Source: Pseudomonas floridensis (GTDB lineage: Bacteria > Pseudomonadota > Gammaproteobacteria > Pseudomonadales > Pseudomonadaceae). Taken from it: a stretch of 64,000 nt of DNA. Shown here in pieces: positions 31,553 through 41,048 of the stretch. Location of the stretch: assembly GCF_002087235.1 (NCBI RefSeq), contig NZ_MUIO01000074.1, positions 1 through 64,000 of the forward strand, written 5' to 3'. Within the stretch, counting starts at the first letter, position 1. The number at the start of each line of letters is the position of its first letter. A program made the position numbers and the translations under genes. The notes beneath the pieces were generated by a model, which saw only the letters and a list, made by a program, of their open reading frames with translations, had not been told where the DNA came from and did not search any database.

Positions 31553-33697
31553 ATGATCAGTACCGAACTCAAATCCCAGATCCAGGGTGCTTACTCGCGC
31601 TTTCTGGAAGCCAAGAGCCTCAAGCCACGTTACGGCCAGCGATTGATGATCGCCGAAGTCGCCAAGGTGCTGGGGGACATCGATACCGATGAGGAGGGAC
31701 GGCGCTCGGGCGACCCGGCCGTGGTCGCCGTGGAAGCGGGCACCGGTACAGGCAAGACGGTGGCCTACGCCATTGCCTCGATTCCGACCGCCAAGGCGGC
31801 TGGCAAGCGTCTGGTGATCGCTACCGCGACCGTCGCGCTGCAGGAGCAGATCGTCTACAAGGACCTGCCAGACCTGATGCGCAACAGCGGCCTGAACTTC
31901 ACGTTCGCCCTGGCCAAGGGTCGCGGTCGTTACATGTGCCTGTCCAAGCTCGACATGCTGCTGCAGGAAAGCGACGCCACCAACGCGACCGCGCAACTGT
32001 TCGAGGAAGAAGGCTTCAAGATCGAGGTCGACGAAGCCAGCCAGAAACTGTTCACCAACATGTTGCAGAAGCTGGCGGGCAACAAATGGGACGGCGACCG
32101 CGACAGTTGGCCTCAGGAACTGGCCGATCAGGACTGGGCACGCCTGACCACCGATCACAGCCAGTGCACCAACCGCCATTGCCCCAACTTCCAGCAGTGC
32201 GCTTTCTATAAGGCGCGTGAAGGGATGGGCAAGGTCGATGTGATCGTTACCAACCATGACATGGTACTGGCTGACCTGGCGTTGGGCGGCGGTGCGGTGC
32301 TGCCGGACCCGCGCGACACACTTTATGTGTTCGACGAAGGCCATCACCTGCCGGACAAGGCCATCGGCCACTTCGCTCATTACACACGCCTGCGCTCCAC
32401 CGCCGACTGGCTGGAGCAGACCGCCAAGAACCTCGCCAAGCTGCTGGCCCAGCATCCGCTGCCCGGTGACCTGGGCAAGCTGATCGAGCAGGTTCCGGAG
32501 CTGGCACGCGAGATCAAGGGCCATCAGCAGTTCATGTTCGGTGCCTGCGAGCAACTGGCCGATTTCCGCGCCGGTGAAGACATGCAGGGCCGTGAGCGTC
32601 CGCGTCATCGTTTCATCGGCGGCGTCATCCCCGAGCACATCCGCGAGATGGGCATCGAGCTGAAGAAAGGCTTCGCCCGTCTGGACGACCTGTTCACCCG
32701 CCTGACCGAGCTGCTCAAGGAAGGCATGGACGGCGAGGTCAACATCGGCATCGCCAGCCATCAGGCCGAAGAGTGGTATCCGTTATTCGGCAGCCTGCTG
32801 GCCCGTGCCCACGGCAACTGGGAATTGTGGACGGCCTTCACGGCTGAAGACCCCGAGGACAGTCCGCCGATGGCGCGCTGGCTGACCCTGGCCGACAGCG
32901 GTGCGCTGTTCGACATCGAGGTCAACGCCAGCCCGATCCTGGCGGCCGAGATGCTGCGCCGCAATCTATGGAACATTGCCTACGGCGCGCTGGTGACCTC
33001 GGCGACCCTCACCGCGCTGGGCAAGTTCGACCGTTATCGCATGCGTGCCGGATTGCCCAAGGGCGCGGTCACGGCGGTTGTACCGAGCCCGTTTCACCAC
33101 GCCGATGCCGGGGTGCTGCGTGTTCCCGACCTCAAGGCCGACCCGCGTGATGCGGTGGCGCACACGGCGGCGATCATTCGTGACCTGCCTGGTCTGGTCG
33201 AAGGCTCGCGCGGCACGCTGGTGTTGTTCTCCTCGCGTAAACAGATGCAGGACGTGTTCGACGGGCTGGACCGCGACTGGCGCAAACAGGTGTTCATTCA
33301 AGGCAATCTGTCGAAGCAGGAAACGCTGAACAAGCACAAGGCGCGGGTCGACAGCGGCGAGTCCAGTGTGCTGTTCGGGCTGGCCAGCTTTGCCGAAGGG
33401 GTGGACTTGCCCGGCGCGTATTGCGAGCACGTTGTCATCGCCAAGATCCCATTCGCGGTGCCGGACGATCCGGTCGAGGCGGCCCTGGCCGAGTGGATCG
33501 AGGCACGTGGCGGCAATCCGTTCATGGAGATCGCCGTGCCGGATGCGTCGTTGCGCCTGGTGCAGGCCTGTGGTCGCCTGCTGCGCACCGAAGAAGATCG
33601 CGGCACCATCACGCTGTTGGACCGGCGTGTGGTCACTCAGCGTTACGGCAAGGCGATTCTCAATGCGTTGCCGCCGTTTCACCGGGAAATCTCCTGA
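31553..33697 (+). CDS. dinG: ATP-dependent DNA helicase DinG
   Basis: 714-residue XPD-like superfamily 2 helicase. Walker A AGTGTGKT is near residue 62, and an FeS-cluster region has cysteines in RGRYMCLSK and CTNRHCPNFQQC. The DEAH-type box is VFDEGHHL, and the C-terminal motifs include LFGLASFAEGVDLPG and ACGRLLRTEEDRG. DinG unwinds DNA with 5'-3' polarity and resolves R-loops and replication conflicts. In E. coli it is SOS-induced, but I see no good LexA box in the 107 bases upstream. The ribosome site is weak. Confidence 0.94.
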   Translation: MISTELKSQIQGAYSRFLEAKSLKPRYGQRLMIAEVAKVLGDIDTDEEGRRSGDPAVVAVEAGTGTGKTVAYAIASIPTAKAAGKRLVIATATVALQEQIVYKDLPDLMRNSGLNFTFALAKGRGRYMCLSKLDMLLQESDATNATAQLFEEEGFKIEVDEASQKLFTNMLQKLAGNKWDGDRDSWPQELADQDWARLTTDHSQCTNRHCPNFQQCAFYKAREGMGKVDVIVTNHDMVLADLALGGGAVLPDPRDTLYVFDEGHHLPDKAIGHFAHYTRLRSTADWLEQTAKNLAKLLAQHPLPGDLGKLIEQVPELAREIKGHQQFMFGACEQLADFRAGEDMQGRERPRHRFIGGVIPEHIREMGIELKKGFARLDDLFTRLTELLKEGMDGEVNIGIASHQAEEWYPLFGSLLARAHGNWELWTAFTAEDPEDSPPMARWLTLADSGALFDIEVNASPILAAEMLRRNLWNIAYGALVTSATLTALGKFDRYRMRAGLPKGAVTAVVPSPFHHADAGVLRVPDLKADPRDAVAHTAAIIRDLPGLVEGSRGTLVLFSSRKQMQDVFDGLDRDWRKQVFIQGNLSKQETLNKHKARVDSGESSVLFGLASFAEGVDLPGAYCEHVVIAKIPFAVPDDPVEAALAEWIEARGGNPFMEIAVPDASLRLVQACGRLLRTEEDRGTITLLDRRVVTQRYGKAILNALPPFHREIS

Positions 33698-33813
33698 ACC
33701 GCGGCTGACGGGCGAGCGGCGACAGTTCCCAAAGCGTTCAATCGCTGGAACAATATGCCGCCATTCCGTTGGCCGCTTTCAGGCCGCGCGTTGTCATTCA
33801 GGAGTCAGCCGTC

Positions 33814-34962
33814 TTGCAGATCCAGGGTCATTTCGAGCTTCAATTCGAAGCGGTGCGGGAAGCCTTCGCAGCGCTCTTTGACGATCCTCAGGAGCGCGGC
33901 GCTGCCTTGTGCATTCAGGTTGGCGGGCAAACCGTCGTTGACCTCTGGGCTGGCACGGCCGACAAGGATGGCGCCGAAGCCTGGCACACCGACACCATCG
34001 CCAACCTGTTTTCCTGCACCAAGACGTTTGCCAGCGTGGCAATCCTGCAACTGGTGGAGGAGGGCAAACTCAACCTCGACGAGCCCGTCGCCAGGCTCTG
34101 GCCCGAGTTCGCGGCAGCAGACAAGGCGTCGATTACGCTGCGTCAGTTACTGTGCCATCAGGCCGCGCTGCCTGCGCTTCGCGAACAACTGCCCGCAGAA
34201 GCCCTGTATGAATGGGACACCATGACATCGGCGCTGGCCGCCGAGCAGCCGTGGTGGGTTCCCGGTCAGGGGCATGGCTATGCGGCGATCACCTACGGCT
34301 GGCTGATCGGCGAGATGCTGCGTCGCGCTGACGGTCGTGGTCCGGGCGAATCCATCGTCGCGCGGGTTGCCCGCCCGCTGGGGCTGGATTTTCATGTCGG
34401 GCTGGCGGATGACCAGTTCCACCGCGTCGCCCACATCGCCCGAGGCAAGGGCAACGTGGGCGATGAAGCCGCACAGCGCGTGCTGCAGGCAACCATGCGC
34501 GAACCGTCGTCGATCACCGCCAGAGCTTTCACCAATCCGCCGTCGATCATGACCAGCACCAACAAGCCGGAATGGCGGCGCATGCAGCAACCGGCCGCCA
34601 ACGGTCACGGTAATGCACGCAGCCTGGCCGGGTTCTACAACGGTCTGCTGGATGGCAGCCTGCTGGAAGCGGACATGCTCAACGAACTGACCCGCGAGCA
34701 CAGCGTCGGGCAGGACAAGACCTTATTGACCTCGACCCGCTTCGGGCTGGGCTGCATGCTCGACCAACCGGCCGTGGCCAACGCTACGTACGGACTGGGT
34801 CCGAAAGCCTTCGGCCATCCGGGAGCTGGCGGTTCGGTAGGGTTTGCCGACCCCGACTACGAGGTGGCATTCGGCTTTGTCACCAACACCCTGGGGCCAT
34901 ACATTCTGATGGATCCGCGTGCTCAGGGACTGGTCAGAACGCTGCGTGAGTGTTTGCAGTAA
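33814..34962 (+). CDS. Serine hydrolase of the class C beta-lactamase family (EstB-like)
   Basis: 382 residues from a TTG at 33814. I prefer it to the ATG at 33769 because GGAG lies nine bases upstream and the protein then begins LQIQGHFELQFEAVREAF, which reads like family members. The active-site SxxK is S67-C-T-K70 (LFSCTKTFAS). A Tyr motif lies in GYAAITYGWL, and HPGAGGSVGFADP provides the third motif. No signal peptide, so it is a cytoplasmic esterase/hydrolase rather than a secreted beta-lactamase. It follows dinG on the same strand after 116 bases. Confidence 0.87.
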   Translation: MQIQGHFELQFEAVREAFAALFDDPQERGAALCIQVGGQTVVDLWAGTADKDGAEAWHTDTIANLFSCTKTFASVAILQLVEEGKLNLDEPVARLWPEFAAADKASITLRQLLCHQAALPALREQLPAEALYEWDTMTSALAAEQPWWVPGQGHGYAAITYGWLIGEMLRRADGRGPGESIVARVARPLGLDFHVGLADDQFHRVAHIARGKGNVGDEAAQRVLQATMREPSSITARAFTNPPSIMTSTNKPEWRRMQQPAANGHGNARSLAGFYNGLLDGSLLEADMLNELTREHSVGQDKTLLTSTRFGLGCMLDQPAVANATYGLGPKAFGHPGAGGSVGFADPDYEVAFGFVTNTLGPYILMDPRAQGLVRTLRECLQ

Positions 34963-35117
34963 GTTTCGCTTATAAGTGCTTGTTTCATACCGACTGTCAG
35001 GTAATCGGGTATAACAGAGGCCGTACGACGGTTTCTCTTTACACCTGTAACTTCATGCGTGTTATACGGACGTAACAACGTTCCTTCTGTCTGATCAAAA
35101 ACTGTTGTGGGTCATCC

Positions 35118-36257
35118 ATGTCGTCCAATAAAAGCCTCGTTCTCGCCCTGTGTATCGCCGTCACCGGCTGTGCTCAAACCCCTCAATCCGATTCCGCTGC
35201 GACTGAAGGCCACTGGTGGCAATTCGGTTCGGGCAGCGCAGCCGACGATGTGTCTGCAAAGGCTCCGGCTTCCAGCCCGGCACCTGCTGCACCGGTTGCC
35301 AAGGCAACTGATGCACCCGCACCGGCCGGCGAAGCGAAGAGCGGCAAGTCCTGGTACTGGCCGTTCGGTTCCGATGACGCCACTGCGGCCAAGCCTGACG
35401 CCGTTGCCAGCAAGCCTGCCGACAAGCCAGCGCTGGTCGCGAAATCCGAAGCCGACAAGACCTGGTGGTGGCCTTTCGGCAGTTCGGAAGCCAAAAAGGA
35501 CGAGCCAAAGGCGCTGCCGATGCCCGATCCGAAAGTGACCAAGGCCTGGCTGGATGAATACGAGCCACGCGTGCGTGCCGCCATCAAGGACACTCCGTTC
35601 GAGCTGGAACGTCGCGACGACCTGCTGGCGATCACCGCACCGGTAGACAGCTCGTTCAACCCGGATCGTCCGGCCATGTTGCTGCCGGTCACTCTGGGCC
35701 CGATCACCCGTCTGGCCAAAGCGGTCGAGGGTGACAAGAGATCGGCTGTACTCATTCTGGGCCACGCCGACACGTCGGGCCCTACCGACGCCAACCAGAA
35801 AATCAGCCAGGAACGTGCGCAATCGGTTGCTGCGATCTTCCGTCTCAGCGGCCTTGAGCGCCAGCGCCTGAGTCAGCGCGGCATGGGCGCCGTGATGCCA
35901 CGTGCCGCCAACGACAGCGCGCAGGGTCGCGCGCTCAACCGCCGTGTCGAAATCCTCATGACGCCGCAGGACACCATGGTTGCGCTGATGAGCCGCTATG
36001 CGCTGCCGCCGGTTGCACCGACCATGGTCGCGACTCAGGACGTCAAGCCTGTCGTGCCCGCGGCCGTTCCTGCCAAGAAGGCTGCGCCCGCCAAGAAGGA
36101 CACCGCCAAGAAAGCTGCACCGGCCAAGGCTAAGGCCACCACAGCCAAGAAGGCAGCGCCGGCCAAGACCACCGCGGCGGCGAAAAAGCCTGCAGCGGCC
36201 AAGACTCCGGCCAAGGATGCAGCTGCCAAGAAGACCGATACCCAGGCCAGCAACTGA
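35118..36257 (+). CDS. OmpA-family lipoprotein with Trp repeats and histone-H1-like Lys/Ala tail
   Basis: 379 residues. The lipoprotein signal ends CIAVTGC. Three spaced short repeats follow: HWWQFGSGSA, SWYWPFGSDDA and TWWWPFGSSEA (about residues 33, 80 and 115), joined by Ala/Pro/Lys linkers. An OmpA C-terminal peptidoglycan-binding domain is next (LILGHADTSGPTDANQKISQERAQSV, about 210-280). The last 70 residues are (K/A/P)-rich with KKAAPAK units like the AlgP/histone H1 tail. The tail is basic and probably disordered and could bind anionic polymers. AlgP itself is cytoplasmic, so this is a different use. Confidence 0.85.
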   Translation: MSSNKSLVLALCIAVTGCAQTPQSDSAATEGHWWQFGSGSAADDVSAKAPASSPAPAAPVAKATDAPAPAGEAKSGKSWYWPFGSDDATAAKPDAVASKPADKPALVAKSEADKTWWWPFGSSEAKKDEPKALPMPDPKVTKAWLDEYEPRVRAAIKDTPFELERRDDLLAITAPVDSSFNPDRPAMLLPVTLGPITRLAKAVEGDKRSAVLILGHADTSGPTDANQKISQERAQSVAAIFRLSGLERQRLSQRGMGAVMPRAANDSAQGRALNRRVEILMTPQDTMVALMSRYALPPVAPTMVATQDVKPVVPAAVPAKKAAPAKKDTAKKAAPAKAKATTAKKAAPAKTTAAAKKPAAAKTPAKDAAAKKTDTQASN

Positions 36258-36275
36258 TCCTGTCGTCACCCTTAT

Positions 36276-36299
36276 CATTCCCATGCTTGCGTGGGAATG
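36276..36299 (+). repeat. REP-like hairpin
   Basis: CATTCCCA (36276-36283) with TGGGAATG (36292-36299) around TGCTTGCG. This resembles the CATTCCCACGC...GCGTGGGAATG extragenic repeat of P. syringae. It lies 19 bases after the OmpA-family stop and may serve as terminator or mRNA end-stabiliser. Confidence 0.65.
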
Positions 36300-36456
36300 C
36301 CTCCCCCAGACGCGCTGCGTGTAATGTGCCGTAGCGAGTCACCATTGCATGCGATCCCCAGGGGTGACGCGCCGGGCTCTGCAGGAAAAGTGGCCGCGCT
36401 CGCCGACTTTTCGTACAGAGCCTAAGATTTGTAGTCGCAAACTCAGGAATGACACC

Positions 36457-37104
36457 ATGACCCAGACCCTGGCTGACATGCGTCGTGACTACACACGCGA
36501 CGGTTTGACCGAAGCACAGTCACCGGACGAGCCGTTTGCCCTGTTTCACCAATGGTTCGCCGAAGCGGTGCAAACCGAACAGGCACCGGTGGAAGCCAAC
36601 GCCATGACTCTGGCGACGGTTGATGAAGAAGGGCGTCCGCACTGCCGGGTGCTCTTGCTCAAGGGGCTCGATACTCAAGGGTTCACCTTTTTCACCAACT
36701 ACGACAGCGCCAAGGGGCAGCAACTGGCTGCGCGTCCGTTCGCGGCGATGACGTTCTTCTGGCCGACCCTCGAACGGCAGGTGCGTATCGAAGGCCGGGT
36801 GGTGAAGGTCAGCGCTCAGGAGTCGGACGCCTATTATCAGGTCCGGCCGCTGGGCAGTCGGCTCGGGGCCTGGGCGTCTCCGCAGAGTCGGGTGATCGCC
36901 GACCGAGAAGAACTCGAGGGGCTGATCAGACAGACCGAGCAGCGCTTTCTCGATACCGCGCCTCATTGCCCGGAGCACTGGGGTGGGTATCGCCTGCTGC
37001 CGGAGCGAATCGAGTTCTGGCAGGGCCGTTCGAGCCGCCTTCATGACCGTTTGAACTATCGTTTGATAGAGGGCCAATGGACGCGCGAGCGTTTGGCGCC
37101 CTGA
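36457..37104 (+). CDS. pdxH: Pyridoxamine 5'-phosphate oxidase
   Basis: 215 residues from the ATG at 36457 (CAGGA upstream). FMN- and substrate-binding blocks are clear: NAMTLATVDEEGRPHCRVLLLKGLD, FTFFTNYDSAKGQQLAARP and FFWPTLERQVRIEGRV, and the C-terminal signature WGGYRLLPERIEFWQGRSSRLHDR. It oxidises pyridoxamine or pyridoxine phosphate to pyridoxal phosphate in the cytoplasm. Single gene by spacing. Confidence 0.95.
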   Translation: MTQTLADMRRDYTRDGLTEAQSPDEPFALFHQWFAEAVQTEQAPVEANAMTLATVDEEGRPHCRVLLLKGLDTQGFTFFTNYDSAKGQQLAARPFAAMTFFWPTLERQVRIEGRVVKVSAQESDAYYQVRPLGSRLGAWASPQSRVIADREELEGLIRQTEQRFLDTAPHCPEHWGGYRLLPERIEFWQGRSSRLHDRLNYRLIEGQWTRERLAP

Positions 37105-37251
37105 TTGAATTATTTGTCTGCCGGGCCGTCTGAGCGTTACGTAGGTTGTCGCTGTATGGCGCCTGAATGAATTTAAATTGCGGAACGAGGGTCGTGACAG
37201 TGCCCGCCCTGGGTAGTCTAATGGCCACTAGTTCCTCTGGAGATACCTTTT

Positions 37252-37716
37252 ATGCGCAAGTCTGCTCTTCTGGTTGCATCGTTCACTGCCATGGCGTTGA
37301 CGTTGGGCGGCTGTACTTCGAATCTCACCGGTGACTCGTATTCCCGTGATGAAGCCAGAACCGTACAGACTGTACGCATGGGCACTGTCGAGTCGTTGCG
37401 TCCCGTGAAAATCGAAGGCACCAAGACCCCAATCGGTGCCGGTGCAGGTGCCGTCGTCGGCGGTGTCGGCGGCAGTGCCATCGGTGGCGGTCGTGGCAGC
37501 GTCGTGGCTGCGGTGATCGGCGCAGTTGCGGGTGGCTTGCTGGGTTCCGCGACTGAAGAAGGCCTGACCCGTACCCAAGGCGTCGAGATCACCGTTCGCG
37601 AAGATGACGGCAGCATGCGCGCCTATGTTCAGCAGGTTCAGGAAAACGAGATTTTCCGGGTCGGCGAGCGGGTACGCATCATGACCGTCAACGGCACGAG
37701 CCGCGTGACTCATTGA
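37252..37716 (+). CDS. SlyB-like glycine-zipper outer-membrane lipoprotein
   Basis: 154 residues with a lipoprotein signal ending ALTLGGC. A Gly-zipper segment of two membrane-type stretches follows: GAGAGAVVGGVGGSAIGGGRGS and VVAAVIGAVAGGLLGSATEEG. The C-terminal domain ends QENEIFRVGERVRIM. This order fits the SlyB/Rickettsia 17-kDa antigen family, outer-membrane lipoproteins tied to envelope stress and, in enterics, PhoPQ. TGGAGA precedes the ATG, and a strong terminator follows. Confidence 0.88.
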   Translation: MRKSALLVASFTAMALTLGGCTSNLTGDSYSRDEARTVQTVRMGTVESLRPVKIEGTKTPIGAGAGAVVGGVGGSAIGGGRGSVVAAVIGAVAGGLLGSATEEGLTRTQGVEITVREDDGSMRAYVQQVQENEIFRVGERVRIMTVNGTSRVTH

Positions 37717-37735
37717 TCGGTAGCGATTCCAACAA

Positions 37736-37766
37736 AACCCCGAGTCGAAAGACTCGGGGTTTTTTG
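37736..37766 (+). terminator. Bidirectional Rho-independent terminator
   Basis: AACCCCGAGTC (37736-37746), loop GAAA, GACTCGGGGTT (37751-37761), then a T-run. On the opposite strand the stem is followed by TTTTGTT. It sits between the convergent lipoprotein gene and nhaA and should end both transcripts. Confidence 0.92.
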
Positions 37767-37784
37767 TGTCTGTCATACCGGTTT

Positions 37785-38957
37785 TCAGCGCGGCGATGAG
37801 GCCTTGCAAGCCATTGCCATCACCGCGTAGCCGATAATGGCCGACAGTATCGAACCGGTCAAAATGCCCATCCGGTCTTCACCCGCATACGCACTGACGC
37901 CCGGTTCGAATGCCAGTGAACCGACGAACAGGCTCATGGTGAAGCCAATGCCGCACAGGATCGAAACGCCGAGCACGTGGCCCCAGTTTGCCTCTTTGGG
38001 CAGGGCGGCTACCCGCGTCCTGACCGCCAGCCATGTCAGTCCGAACACGCCCAGGGTCTTGCCCAGCAGTAGGCCCGCCGCAATGCCCATGGGCACCGGA
38101 TGGATGAAGCTGTCCAGGGTTATTCCAGCCAGCGACACGCCGGCATTGGCGAATGCGAACAGCGGCAGAATGGCGTACGCGACCCATGGGTGCAGCGCGT
38201 GCTCCAGAGTCAGCAGTGGTGAACCCTTGGCCCGGGTGCGAAGCGGAATACAGAATGCCAGCACCACGCCTGCCAGCGTCGCGTGGATTCCGCTTTTCAG
38301 CACACAAACCCACAGCACCAGGCCCACTAGCAGATAGGGCGCCAGTCTGGACACGCCGAAACGGTTCATTGCGATCAGCGCGACGATAGAGGCCCCTGCC
38401 AGCATCAGCGAGGTGTGTGACAGCTCGCCTGAATACACCAGTGCAATGACAATGATCGCGCCCAGATCGTCGATGATTGCCAGGGTCATCAGAAACAATT
38501 TCAGGGACACCGGTACGCGCTTTCCCAGCAGCGCCAGAACACCAAGTGCGAAGGCGATGTCGGTCGCCATCGGAATGGCCCAGCCGTTCAAAGCTTCGGC
38601 GTTGCCTGTATTCAGCGCAACATAGATCAGCGCTGGAACTACCATACCGCCAAGTGCGGCAGCACCGGGCAGGATTATTTGCGAAGGTTTCGACAGGTGG
38701 CCTTCCAGGACTTCACGTTTGACTTCCAGACCTATGACCAGAAAGAACAGCGCCATCAGGCCGTCGTTGATCCATAACAGCAACGGTTTGTTGATTTGCA
38801 GTGCGCCGATCCAGGTGGCGACCGGTGTATCGAGAAAGGCCATGTAGAGCCAGGACAATGGCGAATTGTTGATGATCAGGGCCAGTGCGGCAGCGGCGAT
38901 CAATAGCAGGCCGCCGGCTGCTTCAAGCTGAAAAAAGCGTGTAATGGTATTTCGCAT
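37785..38957 (-). CDS. nhaA: Na+/H+ antiporter NhaA
   Basis: 390 residues from the ATG at 38957; ATGs at 38969 and 38999 are also in frame and the start is uncertain. Family blocks: FFQLEAAGGLLLIAAAALALI, WINDGLMALFFLVIGLEVKRE, GWAIPMATDIAFALGVLALLG and MTLAIIDDLGAIIVIAL. The last two carry the paired aspartates that bind Na+/H+ in NhaA. About 11-12 membrane helices. It exports Na+ in exchange for protons at alkaline pH. Confidence 0.92.
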   Translation of the reverse strand: MRNTITRFFQLEAAGGLLLIAAAALALIINNSPLSWLYMAFLDTPVATWIGALQINKPLLLWINDGLMALFFLVIGLEVKREVLEGHLSKPSQIILPGAAALGGMVVPALIYVALNTGNAEALNGWAIPMATDIAFALGVLALLGKRVPVSLKLFLMTLAIIDDLGAIIVIALVYSGELSHTSLMLAGASIVALIAMNRFGVSRLAPYLLVGLVLWVCVLKSGIHATLAGVVLAFCIPLRTRAKGSPLLTLEHALHPWVAYAILPLFAFANAGVSLAGITLDSFIHPVPMGIAAGLLLGKTLGVFGLTWLAVRTRVAALPKEANWGHVLGVSILCGIGFTMSLFVGSLAFEPGVSAYAGEDRMGILTGSILSAIIGYAVMAMACKASSPR

Positions 38958-39281
38958 GGGCGCGACCATTCTCCGTATCCGGTAAAAAGAGGCCGTCACC
39001 GTAACGCGTTGAAAGAGAAGTTAAAACAAAAGTTATAGTCGTTTTTGATCTAAAAATGACGGCTGTATGGGAAGCCGGAAGAGTCTAATTAATGTGTAAC
39101 TTATTAAGTCTTAATCAGGTCTTTTTTGTATGTAGGAGATTTCCCAAAGACTCTTTTTATTACGTAATTGTAACTTTATAAGTTCAGTCGGCAGTGGTTG
39201 GGTATTACTGTAAACGGTGTGACGTTGATGTCACGGTCGCACTGTGTGGCAGTGCGGCCGAGAACACCATTCAGGACGGGC
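38958..39281. other. AT-rich intergenic region upstream of nhaA
   Basis: 324 bases without a supportable gene, between the FAD dehydrogenase stop and nhaA. It is clearly AT-rich at 39,000-39,190, with several TAAC/TTACGTAA-like stretches, as expected for promoter or nucleoid-protein-bound DNA. A small hairpin GTGAC/GTCAC lies at 39219-39234. It probably contains the nhaA promoter; I could not choose -35/-10 elements with confidence. Confidence 0.5.
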
Positions 39282-40895
39282 TCAGCCCTCGATCCCCAGC
39301 ATGTCGCGTACCAGCGCCTCGGCGATACGAATCCCGTCGACACCCGCCGACAGAATGCCGCCGGCGTAACCCGCGCCTTCACCGGCCGGGTACAGGCCCT
39401 TGGTGTTGAGGCTTTGCATGTTCGGGCCTCGGGTAATGCGTAGTGGTGCGGATGTGCGGGTTTCGATACCGGTCAGCACGGCATCGTGCAGCGAGAAGCC
39501 CTTGATCTGCTTGTCGAACGCTGGCAGCGCTTCACGAATGGCGTCGATGGCGAAAGCCGGCAAGGCCTCGGCCAGATCGACCAGTTTCACCCCTGGCTTG
39601 TACGAAGGTTCGACACTGCCCAGCGCCGTAGAGGCTTTGCCTGCGATGAAGTCACCGACCAGTTGCGCGGGTGCCTCGTAGGTGCTGCCACCCAGCAGAT
39701 AAGCATGAGACTCAAGGCGTTCCTGCAATTCGATACCCGCCAGCGGGCTGCCTGGAAAATCCTGTTCCGGCGTGATGCCGACCACGATGCCCGAGTTGGC
39801 GTTGCGCTCGTTGCGCGAGTACTGGCTCATGCCGTTGGTGACCACACGGTTTGGTTCGGACGTTGCAGCCACCACCGTACCGCCAGGGCACATGCAGAAG
39901 CTGTAGACCGAACGGCCATTGCTGGCGTGGTGCACCAGCTTGTAGTCCGCAGCGCCCAGTTTCGGGTGCCCGGCGTATTTGCCCAGGCGGGCACGGTCGA
40001 TCAGCGACTGCGGGTGCTCGATACGGAAGCCCACCGAAAACGGTTTGGCCTCCATGAACACGCCACGGCCGTGCAGCATGCGGAAGGTGTCACGGGCACT
40101 GTGACCCAGCGCGAGAATGACGTGACGTGACGCAATCCGTTCGCCGCCATCGAGCACCACGCCCTGTAATTGACCGTCTTCGATCGTCAGGTCGGTGACA
40201 CGTTGCTGGAAGCGCACTTCGCCGCCGAGCGTTTCAATCTGGTGACGCATGTTTTCGACGACGCCGGTCAGGCGGAAAGTGCCGATGTGCGGTTTGCTGA
40301 CATAGAGGATCTCTTCCGGCGCGCCGGCTTTGACGAACTCGTGCAGCACTTTGCGACCGTGAAAGTAAGGGTCCTTGATCTGGCTGTAGAGCTTGCCGTC
40401 AGAGAAGGTGCCCGCGCCGCCTTCGCCAAACTGAACGTTGGACTCCGGGTTGAGCACGTTCTTGCGCCACAGGCCCCAAGTATCCTTGGTGCGCTGTCGC
40501 ACTTCCTTGCCGCGTTCGAGGATGATCGGTTTGAAACCCATCTGCGCCAGCAACAAGCCCGCGAAGATCCCGCAGGGACCGAAGCCCACGACCACCGGCC
40601 GCTCGCTCAGGTCTTCGGGGGCGTGGCCCACCACCTTGTAGCTGATGTCGGGTGCCGGGCCGACATGACGGTCATTGGCCAGCTTGCGCAACAAGGCGTC
40701 TTCGTCACGGACCTGAAAGTCGATGGTGTAAATGAAGCACAGTTCGGAGGACTTCTTGCGCGCATCGTAGCTGCGCTTGAACAGCGTGAAGTCCAGCAAT
40801 TCGCTGCTGTCGATGCCCAGGCGTTGCAAGAGGGCAGGGCGCAGGTCTTCGTCCGGATGATCGATCGGCAGCTTGAGTTCGGTGATTCGTAACAT
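39282..40895 (-). CDS. NAD(P)/FAD-dependent dehydrogenase (COG2509-like)
   Basis: 537 residues from the ATG at 40895. An N-terminal domain of about 95 residues (MLRITELKLPIDHPDEDLRPALLQRLG) precedes an FAD-binding Rossmann motif (PVVVGFGPCGIFAGLLLAQMG). Later blocks are VQFGEGGAGTFSDGKLYSQ, VILALGHSARDTFRMLHGRG and the C-terminal LYPAGEGAGYAGGILSAGVDG FAD site. Uncharacterised but widespread flavoprotein. Alone on the minus strand; the ribosome site is poor. Confidence 0.87.
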   Translation of the reverse strand: MLRITELKLPIDHPDEDLRPALLQRLGIDSSELLDFTLFKRSYDARKKSSELCFIYTIDFQVRDEDALLRKLANDRHVGPAPDISYKVVGHAPEDLSERPVVVGFGPCGIFAGLLLAQMGFKPIILERGKEVRQRTKDTWGLWRKNVLNPESNVQFGEGGAGTFSDGKLYSQIKDPYFHGRKVLHEFVKAGAPEEILYVSKPHIGTFRLTGVVENMRHQIETLGGEVRFQQRVTDLTIEDGQLQGVVLDGGERIASRHVILALGHSARDTFRMLHGRGVFMEAKPFSVGFRIEHPQSLIDRARLGKYAGHPKLGAADYKLVHHASNGRSVYSFCMCPGGTVVAATSEPNRVVTNGMSQYSRNERNANSGIVVGITPEQDFPGSPLAGIELQERLESHAYLLGGSTYEAPAQLVGDFIAGKASTALGSVEPSYKPGVKLVDLAEALPAFAIDAIREALPAFDKQIKGFSLHDAVLTGIETRTSAPLRITRGPNMQSLNTKGLYPAGEGAGYAGGILSAGVDGIRIAEALVRDMLGIEG

Positions 40896-41048
40896 TAAGG
40901 GGTCCAGTTTTCGGGCCGCAGGTTCAGCCCGACAGCACTTCAAGAACCGGCGATTATAAGCGCTGAACCCCTTGGGCGGCGAGTCGGGGTGTGCAGTCTT
41001 GGCGATGACGGGTGCCGTCGGTCGCCAAAATCGTTGCCCCGCGAGGCA

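Noticed and set aside
35998..36324. Arg/Pro-rich 108-residue frame in the OmpA-protein tail region
   Set aside because: Alternate frame of the Lys/Ala repeat DNA.
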